DNA of 41,435 nucleotides from CAYQQK01 sp964420065 (GCA_964420065.1 CAYQQK010000017.1:1-41435), one strand, 5' to 3'. Numbered from the stretch's first letter, positions 25,117 through 32,948 are shown. Numbers and translations: made by a program. Notes: generated by a model from the letters alone, not told the origin.

Positions 25117-27327
25117 CTGGGCTGGTTTGATGAGCAGATCAGGCAGAAAATAAAGAGCGATGATCAGGCCTTTACGGAGGCTTTTGCCGCCATGGCCGGC
25201 ATCGTCATGGGCAGATCGAAGCTCTCCTCCCTCCTCGCCGGCGAGGAGCAGCGCTCCCGGGAGGCCTTGGACGAGATATTGCGCTACTACCAGGTCAAGC
25301 CGCAGGAGATGGACGATCAACTGCAGCGCGAGCTGGGCGCCGACTTTAACGAGCTGCTGGAATATCATTTTCGCCCCTCCGGGATCATGCGCCGCACGGT
25401 CACCCTGAAAGACAAATGGTATCGGCACGGCATCGGCGCCCTGCTCGGCGAAAGGAACGGGGCGGTGATCGCCCTCATTCCGAGCGGTCTGACCGGCTAT
25501 CGCTTTTGGGACCCGGAGAGCGGAAAACGCGTTAAGGTCACCCGGAAAACGGCCGCCGGCATCGCCGCGGAAGCGATCTGTTTCTACAAGCCTTTCCCTC
25601 TCCGGTCGCTGGGCATCAAAGAACTGCTTCTATACATCATGCACACCCTTGCGCCCTCCGATCTGGTGCTGACGGCGCTGGCCACTCTGGCCGTCACGCT
25701 GGTCGGCCTGCTTTTGCCCTATGCCAACCAGTTGATCTTCGCCCAGGTGGTCCCGGCCGGCAATGTACAGCTATTGCTGGCCGTCACCGCTTTTTTGCTC
25801 GGAGTAACCGTAGCCAAAACGCTCTTCTCCGTGATCAGCTCTCTGGTCAAGGCGCGTATCGACACGAAGATGAACCTGGCCGTTCAGTCCGCGGCGATGA
25901 TGCGCGTGCTGTCGCTGCCGGCGGACTTTTTCAAGCGGCACAGCGCGGGCGAACTCTCCAGCCGCGTGACCCGCATCAATAGCCTCTGCAGCATGCTGGT
26001 TAACGCCCTCTTGACCACCGGCTTGACCTCGCTCTTTTCGCTGGTCTATATCGGTCAGATCTTCCACTACTCCCCGGCTCTGGCCGCGCCGGCGTTAGTG
26101 ATCATTTTCGCCACGGTGCTCTTCTCCTCCCTATCCACCCTGGTCCAAATGAAGATCTCCCGGAAGCAGATGGAGCTCGCGGCCCGGAAAAGCGGGCTGG
26201 AGTACGCGCTGATTACGGGAGTGCAAAAGATCAAGCTGTCCGGTTCCGAGAAAAGAGCGTTCGCCAAGTGGGCGCAACAATACCAAAAGAGCGCGCAGTT
26301 GAGCTATGATCCGCCCACCTTGATCAAGCTGAACAGCGTCATCGGCACGGCCATCTCGCTGCTGGGCTCCATCGCCATCTACTACTTCGCCGTGGCGTCA
26401 AAGATCAGCGTGGCCGATTTCATGGCCTTTACCGTGGCCTACGGCATGGTTGGAGGCGCTTTCTCGTCGCTATCGAGCATGGCGCTGACCTTCGCCAACA
26501 TCCAGCCGGTGCTGGAAAATGTGCGCCCGCTTTTGCAGGCCGTCCCCGAAATTGCGGCAGGCAAAAAGTTAGTCACGCGCCTTTCAGGCGGCATTGAACT
26601 GAACAATATCTTTTTCCGCTACACCGAGCCGATGCCGCTGGTCCTGGATAATCTTTCCCTGAAAATTCGCCCGGGCGAGTACCTGGCTATCGTCGGCAAG
26701 ACCGGTTGCGGAAAATCAACGCTTCTGCGCATTATGCTCGGCTTTGAAAAACCGCAGAAGGGCGCAGTCTACTACGACGGCCAAAATATTGAGACTATTG
26801 ATCTCCGATCGCTGCGCCGCCGGATCGGCGTGGTCATGCAAAACGGCAAGCTCTTTCAAGGCAATGTTTATTCCAATATCACCATTGCGGCGCCGTGGTT
26901 GACCATGGACGATGCATGGGCCGCGGCCGAGATAGCCGGCATCGCCGCAGATATACGGCGTATGCCCATGGGCATGCACACGATCATTGCGGAGGGCAGC
27001 GGCGGTGTTTCGGGCGGCCAGCGCCAGCGGCTGATGATCGCCCGGGCCGTAGCCCCCCGGCCGCGCATCCTGATGTTCGATGAAGCGACCAGCGCTCTGG
27101 ACAATCTGACGCAGAAAATAGTGTCCGACTCGCTGAGCAAGCTCAAATGCACCCGTCTGGTGATCGCCCACCGCCTTTCCACGATCAAGCAGTGCGATCG
27201 CATTATCGTACTCGATCAAGGCCGGATCGTGGAAGACGGAAAATATGATCGGCTGATCGCCCAGGGCGGTTTTTTTGCCGAGCTGGTGGAGCGGCAGCGC
27301 CTGGATACCGGCCAAGGAAAGAGTTGA
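25117..27327 (+). CDS. NHLM-type exporter subunit (ABC2), CTG start
   Basis: A 736-residue ABC transporter. The natural start appears to be CTG 25117: GGGAGG lies 9 bases upstream, and the frame then reads (M)GWFDEQIRQKIKSDD, which is how this family begins. The first ATG (25192) has no ribosome site and would cut 25 residues. Residues about 1-165 are a soluble N-terminal domain without C39 residues; the ABC membrane domain is about 185-460; the ATPase has GKTGCGKST (about 527), VSGGQRQR and ILMFDEATSALD. It is the non-peptidase partner of the preceding exporter, 40 bases downstream. Confidence 0.93.
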   Translation: MGWFDEQIRQKIKSDDQAFTEAFAAMAGIVMGRSKLSSLLAGEEQRSREALDEILRYYQVKPQEMDDQLQRELGADFNELLEYHFRPSGIMRRTVTLKDKWYRHGIGALLGERNGAVIALIPSGLTGYRFWDPESGKRVKVTRKTAAGIAAEAICFYKPFPLRSLGIKELLLYIMHTLAPSDLVLTALATLAVTLVGLLLPYANQLIFAQVVPAGNVQLLLAVTAFLLGVTVAKTLFSVISSLVKARIDTKMNLAVQSAAMMRVLSLPADFFKRHSAGELSSRVTRINSLCSMLVNALLTTGLTSLFSLVYIGQIFHYSPALAAPALVIIFATVLFSSLSTLVQMKISRKQMELAARKSGLEYALITGVQKIKLSGSEKRAFAKWAQQYQKSAQLSYDPPTLIKLNSVIGTAISLLGSIAIYYFAVASKISVADFMAFTVAYGMVGGAFSSLSSMALTFANIQPVLENVRPLLQAVPEIAAGKKLVTRLSGGIELNNIFFRYTEPMPLVLDNLSLKIRPGEYLAIVGKTGCGKSTLLRIMLGFEKPQKGAVYYDGQNIETIDLRSLRRRIGVVMQNGKLFQGNVYSNITIAAPWLTMDDAWAAAEIAGIAADIRRMPMGMHTIIAEGSGGVSGGQRQRLMIARAVAPRPRILMFDEATSALDNLTQKIVSDSLSKLKCTRLVIAHRLSTIKQCDRIIVLDQGRIVEDGKYDRLIAQGGFFAELVERQRLDTGQGKS

Positions 27328-27524
27328 ACCGATCAATTAAATTGCGCCGCGTTAAATTAAAGTGAGCTAGAATTCCTGAACCGGCGTATCTAGCCTATGA
27401 AGGAAGGTCGTTGCAGGTCCCCCAGGATCAGGCAGCGGGGAAACGAGCGGCCCGATCAACTGATCGCAGAGGAAATTTTTTACCGGGCCCCGGGCCGGTG
27501 GAGCGGCAATGCCCGCACCGCTCT

Positions 27525-27786
27525 AAGGAGATGGTTGAAAACAAGAGAGCCGGGGGCCGATCCAAGCATCGCCGTAAAACAAATTTATGGAAGTTAAAAA
27601 GGAGAGAAAACCATGAGCGAGCTGTTTGAAAAGATGAAAGCAGCCCAAACAGTGGAGGAAGTGTTGGACCTGGCTGCAGAAAACGGCCTGGAGATGACAG
27701 CCGATCAAGCCAAAGAGTTCTTTGAGAAAAAAGATACCCTGGAGCTGACCGACGAAGATCTGGACGCCGTGGCCGGCGGCGGGGGG
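27525..27786 (+). repeat. Tandem duplication, copy 1 (leader mRNA plus leader peptide)
   Basis: Matches 28058-28319 at a constant offset of 533 bases with no gap, from the AAGGAG box 88 bases before the start codon to the end of the leader-coding region; similarity drops in the core-coding part. A 32-codon frame (27531 ATG, preceded by AAGGAG) overlaps the precursor start in both copies, but most differences between copies change its amino acids, which argues against protein-level selection. The remaining gap 27328-27524 shows no other gene. Confidence 0.85.
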
Positions 27787-28032
27787 CAGGCCTATCTTAG
27801 AGGAAAAGATATCATCATCAGTTGGACTGCAGGCACTAAAATGAACAATCTCTGGTCTCAAATGGAACAGTTTAAAGATGCGATTACGGCCCGGGGCATC
27901 GACTATGAATGGGTGAAGACTCACATCAAGGTGTTAGCCAGCGAATATTTGAATGTTGCTAACTTTAGTTTCCGGTATTACGCTGCCTTCGCCGGCCAGG
28001 TAATCATAAATGAGGACGGCCGCATCTTCTAA
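27613..28032 (+). CDS. Nif11/NHLM-leader secreted peptide precursor 1
   Basis: A 139-residue precursor from ATG 27613, AAGGAG upstream. The leader (1-56) is of the Nif11-like kind: MSELFEKMKAAQTVEEVLDL, a second helix, then LTDEDLDAVAGG; cleavage is expected after Gly56, with two further Gly next. The core of about 80 residues contains no Cys at all and has few Ser/Thr, so it is not a lanthipeptide or sactipeptide substrate. It carries a pattern shared with precursor 2: KMNxxWxxME, AITxRG, EYLNV, SFRYYA and a final EDG. No modification enzyme is nearby. Probably exported by the ABC pair as a small folded protein, perhaps a bacteriocin or signal. Confidence 0.88.
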   Translation: MSELFEKMKAAQTVEEVLDLAAENGLEMTADQAKEFFEKKDTLELTDEDLDAVAGGGGQAYLRGKDIIISWTAGTKMNNLWSQMEQFKDAITARGIDYEWVKTHIKVLASEYLNVANFSFRYYAAFAGQVIINEDGRIF

Positions 28033-28057
28033 GCCCCGGTGACGTCCGCACACCGCC

Positions 28058-28319
28058 AAGGAGGTGGTTGAAAACAAGAGCACCGAGGACCGATCCGAGC
28101 ATCGCCGTAAAACAAATTTATGGAAATTAAAAAGGAGAGAAAACCATGAGCGAGATTTTTGAAAAGATGAAAGCAGCCCAAACCGTAGAGGAAGTGTTAT
28201 CCATAGCCGCTGCAAACAACGTGGAAATAACCGCCGATCAGGCCCAAGAGTTCTTTGAGCAAAAAGACACCCTGGAGATGGCCGAAGAAGAACTGGGCGC
28301 CGTGGCCGGCGGCGGCGGA
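28058..28319 (+). repeat. Tandem duplication, copy 2
   Basis: Second copy of the 27525-27786 unit. The 5' leader mRNA is almost unchanged, including the long identical block just before the ribosome site, while the coding part has begun to diverge. Confidence 0.85.
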
Positions 28320-28562
28320 GCCATCGATGTTAAAGGCGATATCACCATCCAATGGTATAAAGGCGATAAGATGAACGATATCTGGGCCAAAATGGAACCG
28401 TTAAAGGCTGCGATTACATCCCGGGGTACCAACTTTGACGCGGTAAAAAATTACATCCGCGATGAAGCGGGCGAATATTTGAACGTTATCAATTTGAGTT
28501 TCCGGTATTACGCTTCCAGAGGCGGCGTGGTAACGATAAAAGAGGACGGCAGCTTTTCCTAA
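28146..28562 (+). CDS. Nif11/NHLM-leader secreted peptide precursor 2
   Basis: A 138-residue paralogue of the preceding precursor, starting 113 bases after its stop. The leader MSEIFEKMKAAQTVEEVLSI through EEELGAVAGGGG has the same length (58 with both Gly pairs). The core (about 80 residues) aligns end to end with that of precursor 1 with one single-residue gap, again without Cys: KMNDIWAKMEPLKAAITSRG, GEYLNVINLSFRYYA, and the C-terminal VVTIKEDGSFS. Keeping the core fold pattern while side chains differ suggests two related exported proteins, possibly acting as a pair. Confidence 0.88.
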   Translation: MSEIFEKMKAAQTVEEVLSIAAANNVEITADQAQEFFEQKDTLEMAEEELGAVAGGGGAIDVKGDITIQWYKGDKMNDIWAKMEPLKAAITSRGTNFDAVKNYIRDEAGEYLNVINLSFRYYASRGGVVTIKEDGSFS

Positions 28563-28596
28563 ACAAGATCGGGCGTACACTTTCGCAAAGCGATCC

Positions 28597-28630
28597 GGCG
28601 GCAAGAGGTTACCGCTAACCTCCTGCCGCC
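28597..28630 (+). other. Strong stem-loop between precursor 2 and the STAS gene
   Basis: GGCGGCA and GAGGTTA pair with TAACCTC and TGCCGCC around a 4-base loop, with one internal mismatch. No T-run follows, so it is not a standard terminator. It may protect the 3' end of the precursor mRNA and lower expression of the downstream regulatory genes relative to the precursors. Confidence 0.6.
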
Positions 28631-28718
28631 CGCTTCATCACCTAGAAAACAAAATGAAAGTAAAAAGCCCGAAGGACATCGCGCCGGCTTAAAATTCCCC
28701 CGGAACGGAGGAACACTT

Positions 28719-29015
28719 ATGAAAATCGACCAAGCAAGCGACGGCCCGCGGCTGACCATCGCTCTGACCGGCCGGCTCGACACCAACACGGCTCCGCGGC
28801 TGGAGGCCGAACTGAAGGCGTCGATCGGCGGTAGGACCGATTTGATCTTCGATTTCGCCGGCCTGAATTATCTCTCCAGCGCCGGATTGCGGGTTCTGCT
28901 TGCCGCCCAAAAGGTGATGCGCAGGCAAGGCCAAATGACCATTAAAAATGTCAACGAAACTATTATGGAAGTTTTCACCATCACCGGCTTTGCCGATTTT
29001 TTGACCATCGAGTAG
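28719..29015 (+). CDS. STAS-domain anti-sigma factor antagonist
   Basis: A 98-residue single STAS domain from ATG 28719 with ACGGAGGAA upstream. Pattern: LTIALTGRLDTNTAPRLEAE, IFDFAGLNYLSSAGLRVLL, with Ser53/Ser54 as the expected phosphorylation site, and the helical end. It is the kind of protein that is phosphorylated by an RsbW/SpoIIAB-like kinase and dephosphorylated by a SpoIIE-type phosphatase. The next gene encodes both domain types in one chain, 14 bases downstream, so the pair forms a two-gene partner-switching module. Confidence 0.95.
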   Translation: MKIDQASDGPRLTIALTGRLDTNTAPRLEAELKASIGGRTDLIFDFAGLNYLSSAGLRVLLAAQKVMRRQGQMTIKNVNETIMEVFTITGFADFLTIE

Positions 29016-29029
29016 GATTGATCAGATCG

Positions 29030-31297
29030 ATGCGTAAAACATTTCAAAAATGGCTTCTCGTCTTTGTTACGGCCGCCTGCGCGGTAACCTTGGGCCTGTC
29101 GTTTTTCATCCAAACCCGACAGGCCAGAGCCAACGCGATCCATCTGATCACGCTAAAAATAAGCGACACCACCGAACAGATCGCCCTCAACACCGCAAAT
29201 TTGCGTCGTATCCGCGAGCAGAACGACGCCGCCGCTCTGGCCAAGGCGCGGGCCCTGGCCGAGATGCTTCTTCTTGACCCGACCATTTTCAACTTGCGCA
29301 CCGACAACCCCGCTGATGCTTCCAAGATTGCCGAAATCCTCGCCATCCTCGATATCGACCAGTTCCATATTTCCGACGAAAAGGGCTATCTGGTCGTCTC
29401 CACCAGCGGGAACGAGGGCTTCGACATGAACTACGACGTGCATACCGAAAGACCGCAATCGGCCGCTTTTATGGAGGCGCTGACCAACCCCGACTTTGAG
29501 TTGGCGCAAGACCCCCTGCCGCGCTCGGTCGACGGCGAGCTGTTTCAATACGCCGGCGTGGCCCGCCGAGGCGAGCGGCCCGGCATCGTGCAAATCGGCT
29601 ATTATCCTGCCCGCCTGGAGGAGGCGATGGCCATCGCCGATATCGCCAACCTGGCGGATGGTTTCCGGATCGGCACCGGCGGCAAGATTATCGTTTGCGC
29701 CGGGAACCTGATCGTCAGCGCCGCGGAGCATGTCGGCGAGGAGATCGGCCTGCTCGGCATCACGGAGGCCGACCTTACCGCCGCCTCATTTGAAATGATC
29801 ATGGACGGCGCCGAGTATATCTGCAAAGCAATGCCCTACGAAGAATATGGGATTATCGGCCTCTTGCCCATCGCCGAAATGTATGTCAGCCGCGATGCGC
29901 TGCTGCTCTTCCTGGTCGTTTGCAACCTGATCCTGTTTGCGGTGGTTTTCGCCTCGGTCTCCTCCCTGGTGCAAAAGGTGGTGATCGACGGCATTTACAA
30001 GGTGAACCGCTCTCTGAGCAAAATCACCGGAGGCGATCTGGAAGAAAAGGTCTCGGTTACCTCGAATGCGGAGTTCGTGGCGCTCTCCGCGGGCATCAAT
30101 GCGACGGTCTGCGCGCTTAAAGAAGCCGTCGCCGCGGAGGCGGCCCGGATCGATGCCGAGCTCGAATTTGCCCGGGCCATCCAGCACTCGACGCTGCCGA
30201 GCGTCTTTCCGCCCTATCCCGACCGCAGCGAGTTCGACATCTGCGCCGCCATGTTTTCCGCCAAAGAGGTGGGCGGCGATTTTTACGACTTTTACCTCGT
30301 TGACGATGATCATCTCGCCGTCCTGATCGCCGATGTCTCCGATAAGGGTATTCCGGCCGCACTCTTCATGATGAAAAGCAAAACACTGCTCAAAAGCCTG
30401 GCGGAATCGGGCCTCTCTCCGGCCGAAGTGTTCACTGCGGCCAACCGGGAGCTGTATAAAAACAACGAGGCCGACATGTTCGTCACCGCCTGGCTGGGCG
30501 TGCTGGAGATCTCCAGCGGCAGGCTAACCTACGTCAACGCCGGCCACAATCCGCCGCTAGTCAAGCAGGGCGACCGTTTCGAGTACCTCAAAGCACGCGC
30601 TTTCTTCGTTTTGGCCGGCCTGGAGGACATACACTACGAGCAGTTTGAGCTGCAACTGGCCGCCGACGACGCTCTCTTCCTCTACACCGACGGCGTGACC
30701 GAGGCGCTGAATGCGCACGGCGCCTTCTACGGCGAGGAGCGGCTGCAAACCGTGCTCAATCATCACCCCGGGCAACCCTGCGCCGATCTGCTGCCGGCCG
30801 TAAAAGCCGCGGTGGATCTCTTTGTCGGGAAAGCACCGCAGGTGGACGACATTACCATGCTCGCCTTACGGTTTACCGGCGGCAATCGGGTATCATCGAT
30901 CACCGTTCCGGCCAAGCCGGAGGCGCTCGCGCGTGTGCTCGACTTCGTCAACGCCCGGCTTGCAGTCTCCTCCTGCCCGGCCAAAGCGCAAATGCAGCTT
31001 AATATCGCCGCGGAGGAGATCTTCGTCAATATCGCTCATTACGCCTACCCGGACGGCGAGGGCGCGGTACGGATCGAATATACCTTCTTGAAGGAACCGC
31101 CCGCGGCAAGCCTGACCTTTATCGACGGCGGGATCGCCTACAACCCGCTGGAAAACCCGGACCCCGACATAACGCTGTCCGCGGAGGAAAGACCCATCGG
31201 CGGGCTCGGCATCCATCTAGTTAAACAAAGCATGGATCAGGTCGAGTACGAATATAGGGGCGGCTGCAATAGATTAACCGTCACCAAACTGTTCTAG
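29030..31297 (+). CDS. Membrane sensor with SpoIIE/PP2C phosphatase fused to RsbW-like kinase domain
   Basis: A 755-residue protein; ATG 29030 is taken as start (TTG 29018 is possible; both ribosome sites are weak). TM1 about 9-28, an exterior Cache-like sensor about 30-290, TM2 about 291-313, HAMP about 314-366. The PP2C phosphatase is at about 385-605, with metal motifs EVGGDFYDFY, ADVSDKG, YTDGVTEA and DDITMLAL. A HATPase_c serine-kinase-like domain occupies about 620-755, with AAEEIFVNIAHYAYP (N box), FIDGGIAYNP and GGLGIHLVKQ. The fusion could set the phosphorylation state of the STAS protein in response to an external ligand. Confidence 0.93.
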   Translation: MRKTFQKWLLVFVTAACAVTLGLSFFIQTRQARANAIHLITLKISDTTEQIALNTANLRRIREQNDAAALAKARALAEMLLLDPTIFNLRTDNPADASKIAEILAILDIDQFHISDEKGYLVVSTSGNEGFDMNYDVHTERPQSAAFMEALTNPDFELAQDPLPRSVDGELFQYAGVARRGERPGIVQIGYYPARLEEAMAIADIANLADGFRIGTGGKIIVCAGNLIVSAAEHVGEEIGLLGITEADLTAASFEMIMDGAEYICKAMPYEEYGIIGLLPIAEMYVSRDALLLFLVVCNLILFAVVFASVSSLVQKVVIDGIYKVNRSLSKITGGDLEEKVSVTSNAEFVALSAGINATVCALKEAVAAEAARIDAELEFARAIQHSTLPSVFPPYPDRSEFDICAAMFSAKEVGGDFYDFYLVDDDHLAVLIADVSDKGIPAALFMMKSKTLLKSLAESGLSPAEVFTAANRELYKNNEADMFVTAWLGVLEISSGRLTYVNAGHNPPLVKQGDRFEYLKARAFFVLAGLEDIHYEQFELQLAADDALFLYTDGVTEALNAHGAFYGEERLQTVLNHHPGQPCADLLPAVKAAVDLFVGKAPQVDDITMLALRFTGGNRVSSITVPAKPEALARVLDFVNARLAVSSCPAKAQMQLNIAAEEIFVNIAHYAYPDGEGAVRIEYTFLKEPPAASLTFIDGGIAYNPLENPDPDITLSAEERPIGGLGIHLVKQSMDQVEYEYRGGCNRLTVTKLF

Positions 31298-31318
31298 ACA
31301 GACGGGGGATCGGAAGTA

Positions 31319-31879
31319 TTAGGAGCCGGAAGGGTTGCTGCCCGGAATAGGCAGAGCACACCCGCCGTTTCCCTGACGTTCCGTCAGAACTTGGCGCATT
31401 TTCGTGCGGGCGCGCCGGTAGATGGTCGATACGGTGCTCTCGTTGACGCCGGTCAGCTTGGCGATGGCGCGGTTGTTCAGTTCAGCAAAGTATTTGAGGA
31501 ACAGAATGTGGCGGCTGCGGTCGTCGAGGCGCAGCAAGGCCCGGTAGACCAGCTTGCGCTCCTCGTTCCCGATCGCTGCGTATTGCTCGTCGAAATCGAC
31601 CGCTATCGTTTCGGCGCAATCGTCCAGGGAAAGGTTGATTTTGCGCCGGCGCCAATGGTCGATCAGGGTGTTGCGCGCGATGGTGAAAATCCACGTGCTG
31701 AAGGAAGCTTTTTGGGCGTCGAAGCGACAGATGTTCCGCACTACCTTCAAGAAGACCTCGCTCGCCAGATCTTCGCTGTCCTGCTTGTGCAACAACCGGT
31801 AAAACATATAGTTATAGACCTTGGCGAAGTAGTCCGTGTACATCCGCTCGAATTCCGAGGGCAGGGTAAAGTCGTACAT
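31319..31879 (-). CDS. ECF-type RNA polymerase sigma factor
   Basis: A 186-residue sigma factor from ATG 31879; its ribosome site GGAGGT lies inside the last codons of the upstream small gene, so the two are coupled. Region 2 includes YNYMFYRLLHKQDSEDLASE and FSTWIFTIARNTLIDHWRRR; region 4 includes LLRLDDRSRHILFLKYFAEL and the HTH TGVNESTVSTIYRRARTKMR. A Gly/Pro/Ser-rich tail of about 18 residues follows. It is convergent with the phosphatase gene, 21 bases apart. Target promoters unknown; no anti-sigma gene of the usual kind is adjacent. Confidence 0.93.
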   Translation of the reverse strand: MYDFTLPSEFERMYTDYFAKVYNYMFYRLLHKQDSEDLASEVFLKVVRNICRFDAQKASFSTWIFTIARNTLIDHWRRRKINLSLDDCAETIAVDFDEQYAAIGNEERKLVYRALLRLDDRSRHILFLKYFAELNNRAIAKLTGVNESTVSTIYRRARTKMRQVLTERQGNGGCALPIPGSNPSGS

Positions 31880-31884
31880 GCGCT

Positions 31885-32157
31885 CTATTTACCTCCACCC
31901 CGCCGATACCCCGCCGTGCAAATGCCGCAGACGTAACTGGCGCAGAGCGCGCAGTTTTCGTAGTTTCGGCCGGCCAGGGGACAGTGCTCGCCGCCGCCCA
32001 CGGAATCGCCGGCGGCAGCCACCCTTGCCAGATCAGCTTCGCTCAGATCAAGTTGCTGCTCTTTCCTGCATTCAGCGTATTCTTTTTCAAGCGCCTTCCA
32101 CAGGCGCTCTTTGAGATCCGACTCCCGGGAAAAATCGTACCGCTCCTTAGTGGACAT
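31885..32157 (-). CDS. Small Cys-rich protein with RiPP-leader-like N-terminus
   Basis: A 90-residue protein from ATG 32157, with GGGGGAAGGG upstream. Residues 1-50 are charged and helical and end LDLSEADLARVAAAGD, close in style to the leader end LTDEDLDAVAGG of the precursors nearby. A GGG follows at 54-56. The C-terminal part has five Cys (59, 69, 72, 77, 80; C-x9-C-x2-C-x4-C-x2-C) and ends GYRRGGGK. It could be a zinc-binding anti-sigma-like partner of the ECF sigma factor encoded 5 bases downstream, or a Cys-rich exported peptide. Not recognised as a known family; both readings are inference. Confidence 0.75.
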   Translation of the reverse strand: MSTKERYDFSRESDLKERLWKALEKEYAECRKEQQLDLSEADLARVAAAGDSVGGGEHCPLAGRNYENCALCASYVCGICTAGYRRGGGK

Positions 32158-32190
32158 AAAACCCTTCCCCCGATCAATAATTCACCACAG

Positions 32191-32694
32191 TTACAAGTTT
32201 TCTATTTCTTCCCCGGACAGACCGGTGTACTTGGCGATCTTGACGATATCTTCACCTTCCGACAGCATCAATCCGGCAAAGTTAACTTTGGCTTCATCCA
32301 AACCTTCAGCCTTACCCTGGGCTCTACCCGCGGCCTTGCCTTTTTGATGAGCTGAATGAAGGCGGGTCAGCTGATCATGAATCTCCGCCTGCCTGGCTTC
32401 ATAAACCATTCTGGCCTTTTCGTCCTGGCTGATGATCTGCAGCAGGTCATAGGCGTTTTTTATATCTTTATTTTTTTAGCCAGCACTTCCATCTCCCCCA
32501 AACAGGGTCCTCTCCGGCATATAGTCAGTGGGCAGGATTTGGGTTTCAATATTCCGGTGGTGTCGCCGGATCGCTTCCGACAGCGAAATACTACCCGGAA
32601 ACCGGATTTCCCGGTTGAGCAAATTTACCCCGGCACCGTCCTGCGCGGCGCCCAGCGCCGGCGGGGGTCCTTGTACCAGCAGGTATATTCCCAC
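32191..32694 (-). pseudogene. Remnant of an Rpn-like (PD-(D/E)XK transposase-family) gene, in-frame stop
   Basis: The C-terminal part (32191-32475) reads DIKNAYDLLQIISQDEKARM, then KGKAAGRAQGKAEG repeats and LMLSEGEDIVKIAKYTGLSG. This is the typical repetitive tail of Rpn/PDDEXK_2 proteins (KGxxxG repeats, then a helical IAKxTGLSxEEI end). In the same frame a TAA at 32476-32478 separates it from REIRFPGSISLSEAIRRHHR and YMPERTLFGG upstream, a part I do not recognise that runs into the DUF6922 gene. The nuclease core is missing. The tail has a second copy at 34007-34285. Confidence 0.6.
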
Positions 32695-32948
32695 CGTTCT
32701 TCCTCTGCAAGAAAAAGTAAAGACCAGAGCAATGTCGTCGGAACCGGCAGTGTCCGCAGGCCAAAGAAATCGCTGCAGAAAACATCTTTAATTTTGGGAG
32801 CACCGTACAGCTGAAAAAGCAGATCGATCTGCTCCAGCGATCCCCTGGTGAGCGCTGTCCGTATAATCAGATCAGCAGAATGATCCAGATCCATACTCTG
32901 AAGATCATAATTTTGAAAAAGCGGAGCCAGCTCATCGGGTATGTTCAT
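32625..32948 (-). CDS. DUF6922-like protein, probable antitoxin partner of AbiEii
   Basis: A 107-residue protein from ATG 32948, with GGGAAGGGG upstream. The sequence IPDELAPLFQNYDLQSMDLD, ADLIIRTALTRGSLEQIDLL and YGAPKIKD follows the DUF6922 pattern seen in small proteins beside AbiEii genes. The last about 20 residues (Arg/Pro/Trp-rich, RRRWAPRRTVPG) do not fit and probably come from a frameshift or fusion where it meets the decayed gene downstream. It follows the AbiEii gene by 48 bases. Confidence 0.7.
   Translation of the reverse strand: MNIPDELAPLFQNYDLQSMDLDHSADLIIRTALTRGSLEQIDLLFQLYGAPKIKDVFCSDFFGLRTLPVPTTLLWSLLFLAEEERWEYTCWYKDPRRRWAPRRTVPG

Noticed and set aside
27411..27629. Plus-strand frame overlapping the start of precursor 1, and its shorter counterpart before precursor 2
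   Set aside because: Differences between the two copies are mostly amino-acid changing, the product is a very basic low-complexity peptide, and the nucleotide conservation is better explained by the shared mRNA leader.
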